Origin: Undaria pinnatifida
Lineage: Eukaryota; Sar; Phaeophyceae; Laminariales; Alariaceae
Assembly (NCBI GenBank): GCA_012845835.1
Contig: JABAKD010000013.1
Span: 15,715,232 to 15,779,231, forward strand
Direction of reading: 5' to 3'
Length of the DNA stretch: 64,000 nt
The translations under genes and the position numbers were made by a program. Of this stretch, positions 62,692-64,000 are shown piece after piece. The stretch's first letter is position 1, and each line of letters begins with the position of its first letter. Below the pieces are notes generated by a model that made no database searches, was not told where the DNA came from, and worked only from the letters and a program-made list of their open reading frames with translations.

Positions 62692-62982
62692 CGCCGTGTT
62701 TCTTCCCCAAAATCCTTTCTTCTGTTTTTGTATATGATGCCGTGTTTCTTCCCCAAAATCCTTTCTTCTTTTTTTGTTGCTCATTCCAAAAGCAGGTGGA
62801 CCTTAGTGAAGGAAGAACGTGCAGTACGGGTCCTTGCATTTCCGCAAAAACACGCCCCCTGTTCCACCCCGGGATGCCTCCTGTGCCACATGCCACACGC
62901 GGTAATGCTGTAATGCAGTAACGCGGTAATGCAGTGATGCTGTAATGCGGTAATGCTGTAATGCTGCAATGCTGCAATGCTA
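62692..62982 (+). repeat. 47-bp duplication and GTAATGCTGTAATGC tract
   Basis: GCCGTGTTTCTTCCCCAAAA occurs at 62692 and 62738. An eight-base-scale repeat of GTAATGC/CAATGCTG runs from about 62900 to 62982. Confidence 0.8.
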
Positions 62983-63124
62983 ATTTGTTCCTGACTGGGG
63001 AAGCTCCCCTCTTTGTTTTTGAATAAGGTCTTGAGTGGACCGAAGCTAAGAGGTATATGTGACGCTGTTTGTGTCGTATTGTATGTATTGGGTCATGTGG
63101 TCAGGACGATTGCCTGTAATAATA

Positions 63125-63430
63125 TCCTTTTCCGGCAGCACCGACATGCCGCAACTAGAAGAAGACGACTTCACCGCCCAGAGAGGCAACGCCAGCACCT
63201 TGTCGTGTCCCCGAATCCCTCCCGTATGTTGCACAGTAGTCGAAGCCGTGGCTCCTGTCCAGACGCAGCGCTAACTCTCGCACCCCCTCCTCTTCCCCCT
63301 TCTAATCCCTGGGCGGGCTGGTGTGTCGTTCTCCGGCAACACCGACCTGCGGCAACCAAAAAGAGATAATGGAACCACCCAGAGATGATGGAGCCACCCA
63401 GATCAGCCAAATGAATTAGTTAATTGTTCA
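63125..63430 (+). pseudogene. two degenerate exon-intron modules upstream of the intact one
   Basis: Module 1 (from about 63130) reads SFSGSTDMPQLEEDDFTAQR. Module 2 (from about 63328) reads SFSGNTDLRQPKRDNGTTQR and then a stop. Both are followed by a shared stretch with CAGACGCAGCGCTAA/GAACACAGCGCTAA and a C-rich acceptor-like tract. The spacing to module 3 (63520) is about 190-195 bp each. Module 2 has lost the AG of its acceptor (CGG in place of CAG). Confidence 0.6.
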
Positions 63431-63513
63431 TTCAGGTTCAGACAGTCTAAGTCGTTGCTCCTGTTTGAACACAGCGCTAATCTTCCTCCCTCCCCCTCCA
63501 CCTCCTCGCGCAG

Positions 63514-63764
63514 GCTTGTATGTCATTCTCCGGGAACACCAACTTGCCGCAACCGGAAGAAGGGGATGACTTGACCACCCAGAGCAGCTATACCAGCACC
63601 GAAGGTTTGAGCGTGGACTGTGCTACGCCCGTAGACGGGGCGACGACACGACCGTCGCCCGCTTCTCCCGATTTGATCGGGATATCGCTTAGCCTTGGCC
63701 AGAAGGAGGAGTCACCGTGGGAGCTGTCTTCTTCCAGCGGGGAGAGTGTCCATTCCACCACCAG
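63514..63764 (+). CDS. internal exon of an unrecognised gene (module 3)
   Basis: The acceptor CTCGCGCAG ends at 63513 and the donor CACCAG|GTACGA is at 63764/63765 (phase 2). The frame reads MSFSGNTNLPQPEEGDDLTT, a Ser/Thr-rich stretch, then ISLSLGQKEESPWELSSSSG. The ATG at 63520 could be a start, but the similar upstream modules suggest an internal exon. Acidic and Ser/Pro-rich composition suggests a disordered region. I recognise no domain. Confidence 0.5.
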
Positions 63765-63937
63765 GTACGATATAGGTACGATAGGTACGATATACGGAGT
63801 AATACAATGCGGTATTAGTAATGCTGCTGTTGGATATCGTGCCAATCGCTTCGATATATTGTATTGAAAGCGTTAATGTGGCATATCGCGTCGAAATCGT
63901 ATCGCTTCGAAAGCTCAACGTATCGAAATTACTGTGT

Positions 63938-64000
63938 CGGGTATCGCTTAACCTCTGCCAGAAGGAGGAGTCGCCGTGGGAGCTGTCTTCGTCCGGCGGG
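63938..64000 (+). CDS. partial duplicated exon at the window edge
   Basis: The frame reads VSLNLCQKEESPWELSSSGG and runs off the window, repeating the second half of the 63514-63764 exon in a coding-compatible frame. The sequence before it has GGGTATCGCTT where the first copy has GGGATATCGCTT. Confidence 0.45.

Overview
This looks like an intron-bearing, repeat-dominated nuclear segment of a flagellated eukaryote. Host genes are sparse. Only two fragments have a function I can name from the sequence. One is the last exon of a dynein heavy chain (788-1104, +), most like the intraflagellar-transport dynein-2 type. The other is a three-exon gene for an Mpv17/PMP22-family membrane protein (20987-24357, +) with GT-AG introns of 1.6 and 0.75 kb. 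A flagellar dynein, TTAGGG-type telomere-like tracts, DIRS-type and chromodomain Ty3 retroelements, and LINE and SINE debris together fit a stramenopile alga, perhaps a brown alga. The species assignment is inference; no marker gene here proves it.

Layout. 0-1.1 kb: end of the dynein gene. 1.1-9.2 kb: minisatellites, SINE pieces and short inverted repeats with little coding signal. 9.2-14.65 kb: a tyrosine-recombinase (DIRS-superfamily) retrotransposon on the minus strand, bounded by identical 210-bp direct repeats. Its reverse-transcriptase catalytic segment is present three times in tandem. 14.7-20.9 kb: C-rich degenerate repeats, a (TAG)n tract and SINE remnants. 21.0-24.4 kb: the Mpv17-like gene, whose introns hold a minisatellite, a LINE tail, a SINE and a telomere-like tract. 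24.74-28.29 kb: a chromodomain LTR retrotransposon with both LTRs and a 5-bp target duplication, from which reverse transcriptase, RNase H and integrase are cleanly missing. 28.3-35 kb: SINEs, including a tandem array of tRNA-like heads. 36.0-38.0 kb and 42.5-44.5 kb: two damaged LINEs of one family. 45-62.6 kb: SINEs of three tRNA-derived families, a nested micro-retroposon, several direct duplications, a terminal-inverted-repeat element and hairpins. 63.1-64.0 kb: a gene with tandemly duplicated exon-intron modules that runs off the right edge.

How the parts relate. The LINE 3' ends carry a (AAC)n tail preceded by a core containing CTGTGACCACGG. The same core sits near the 3' ends of the two largest SINE families, which suggests the SINEs borrow the LINE machinery. 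A separate dispersed element, seen about ten times, keeps a short reading frame starting MS-x-D. Palindromic words such as TACCTGGTA and TATTAATA recur across the whole window.
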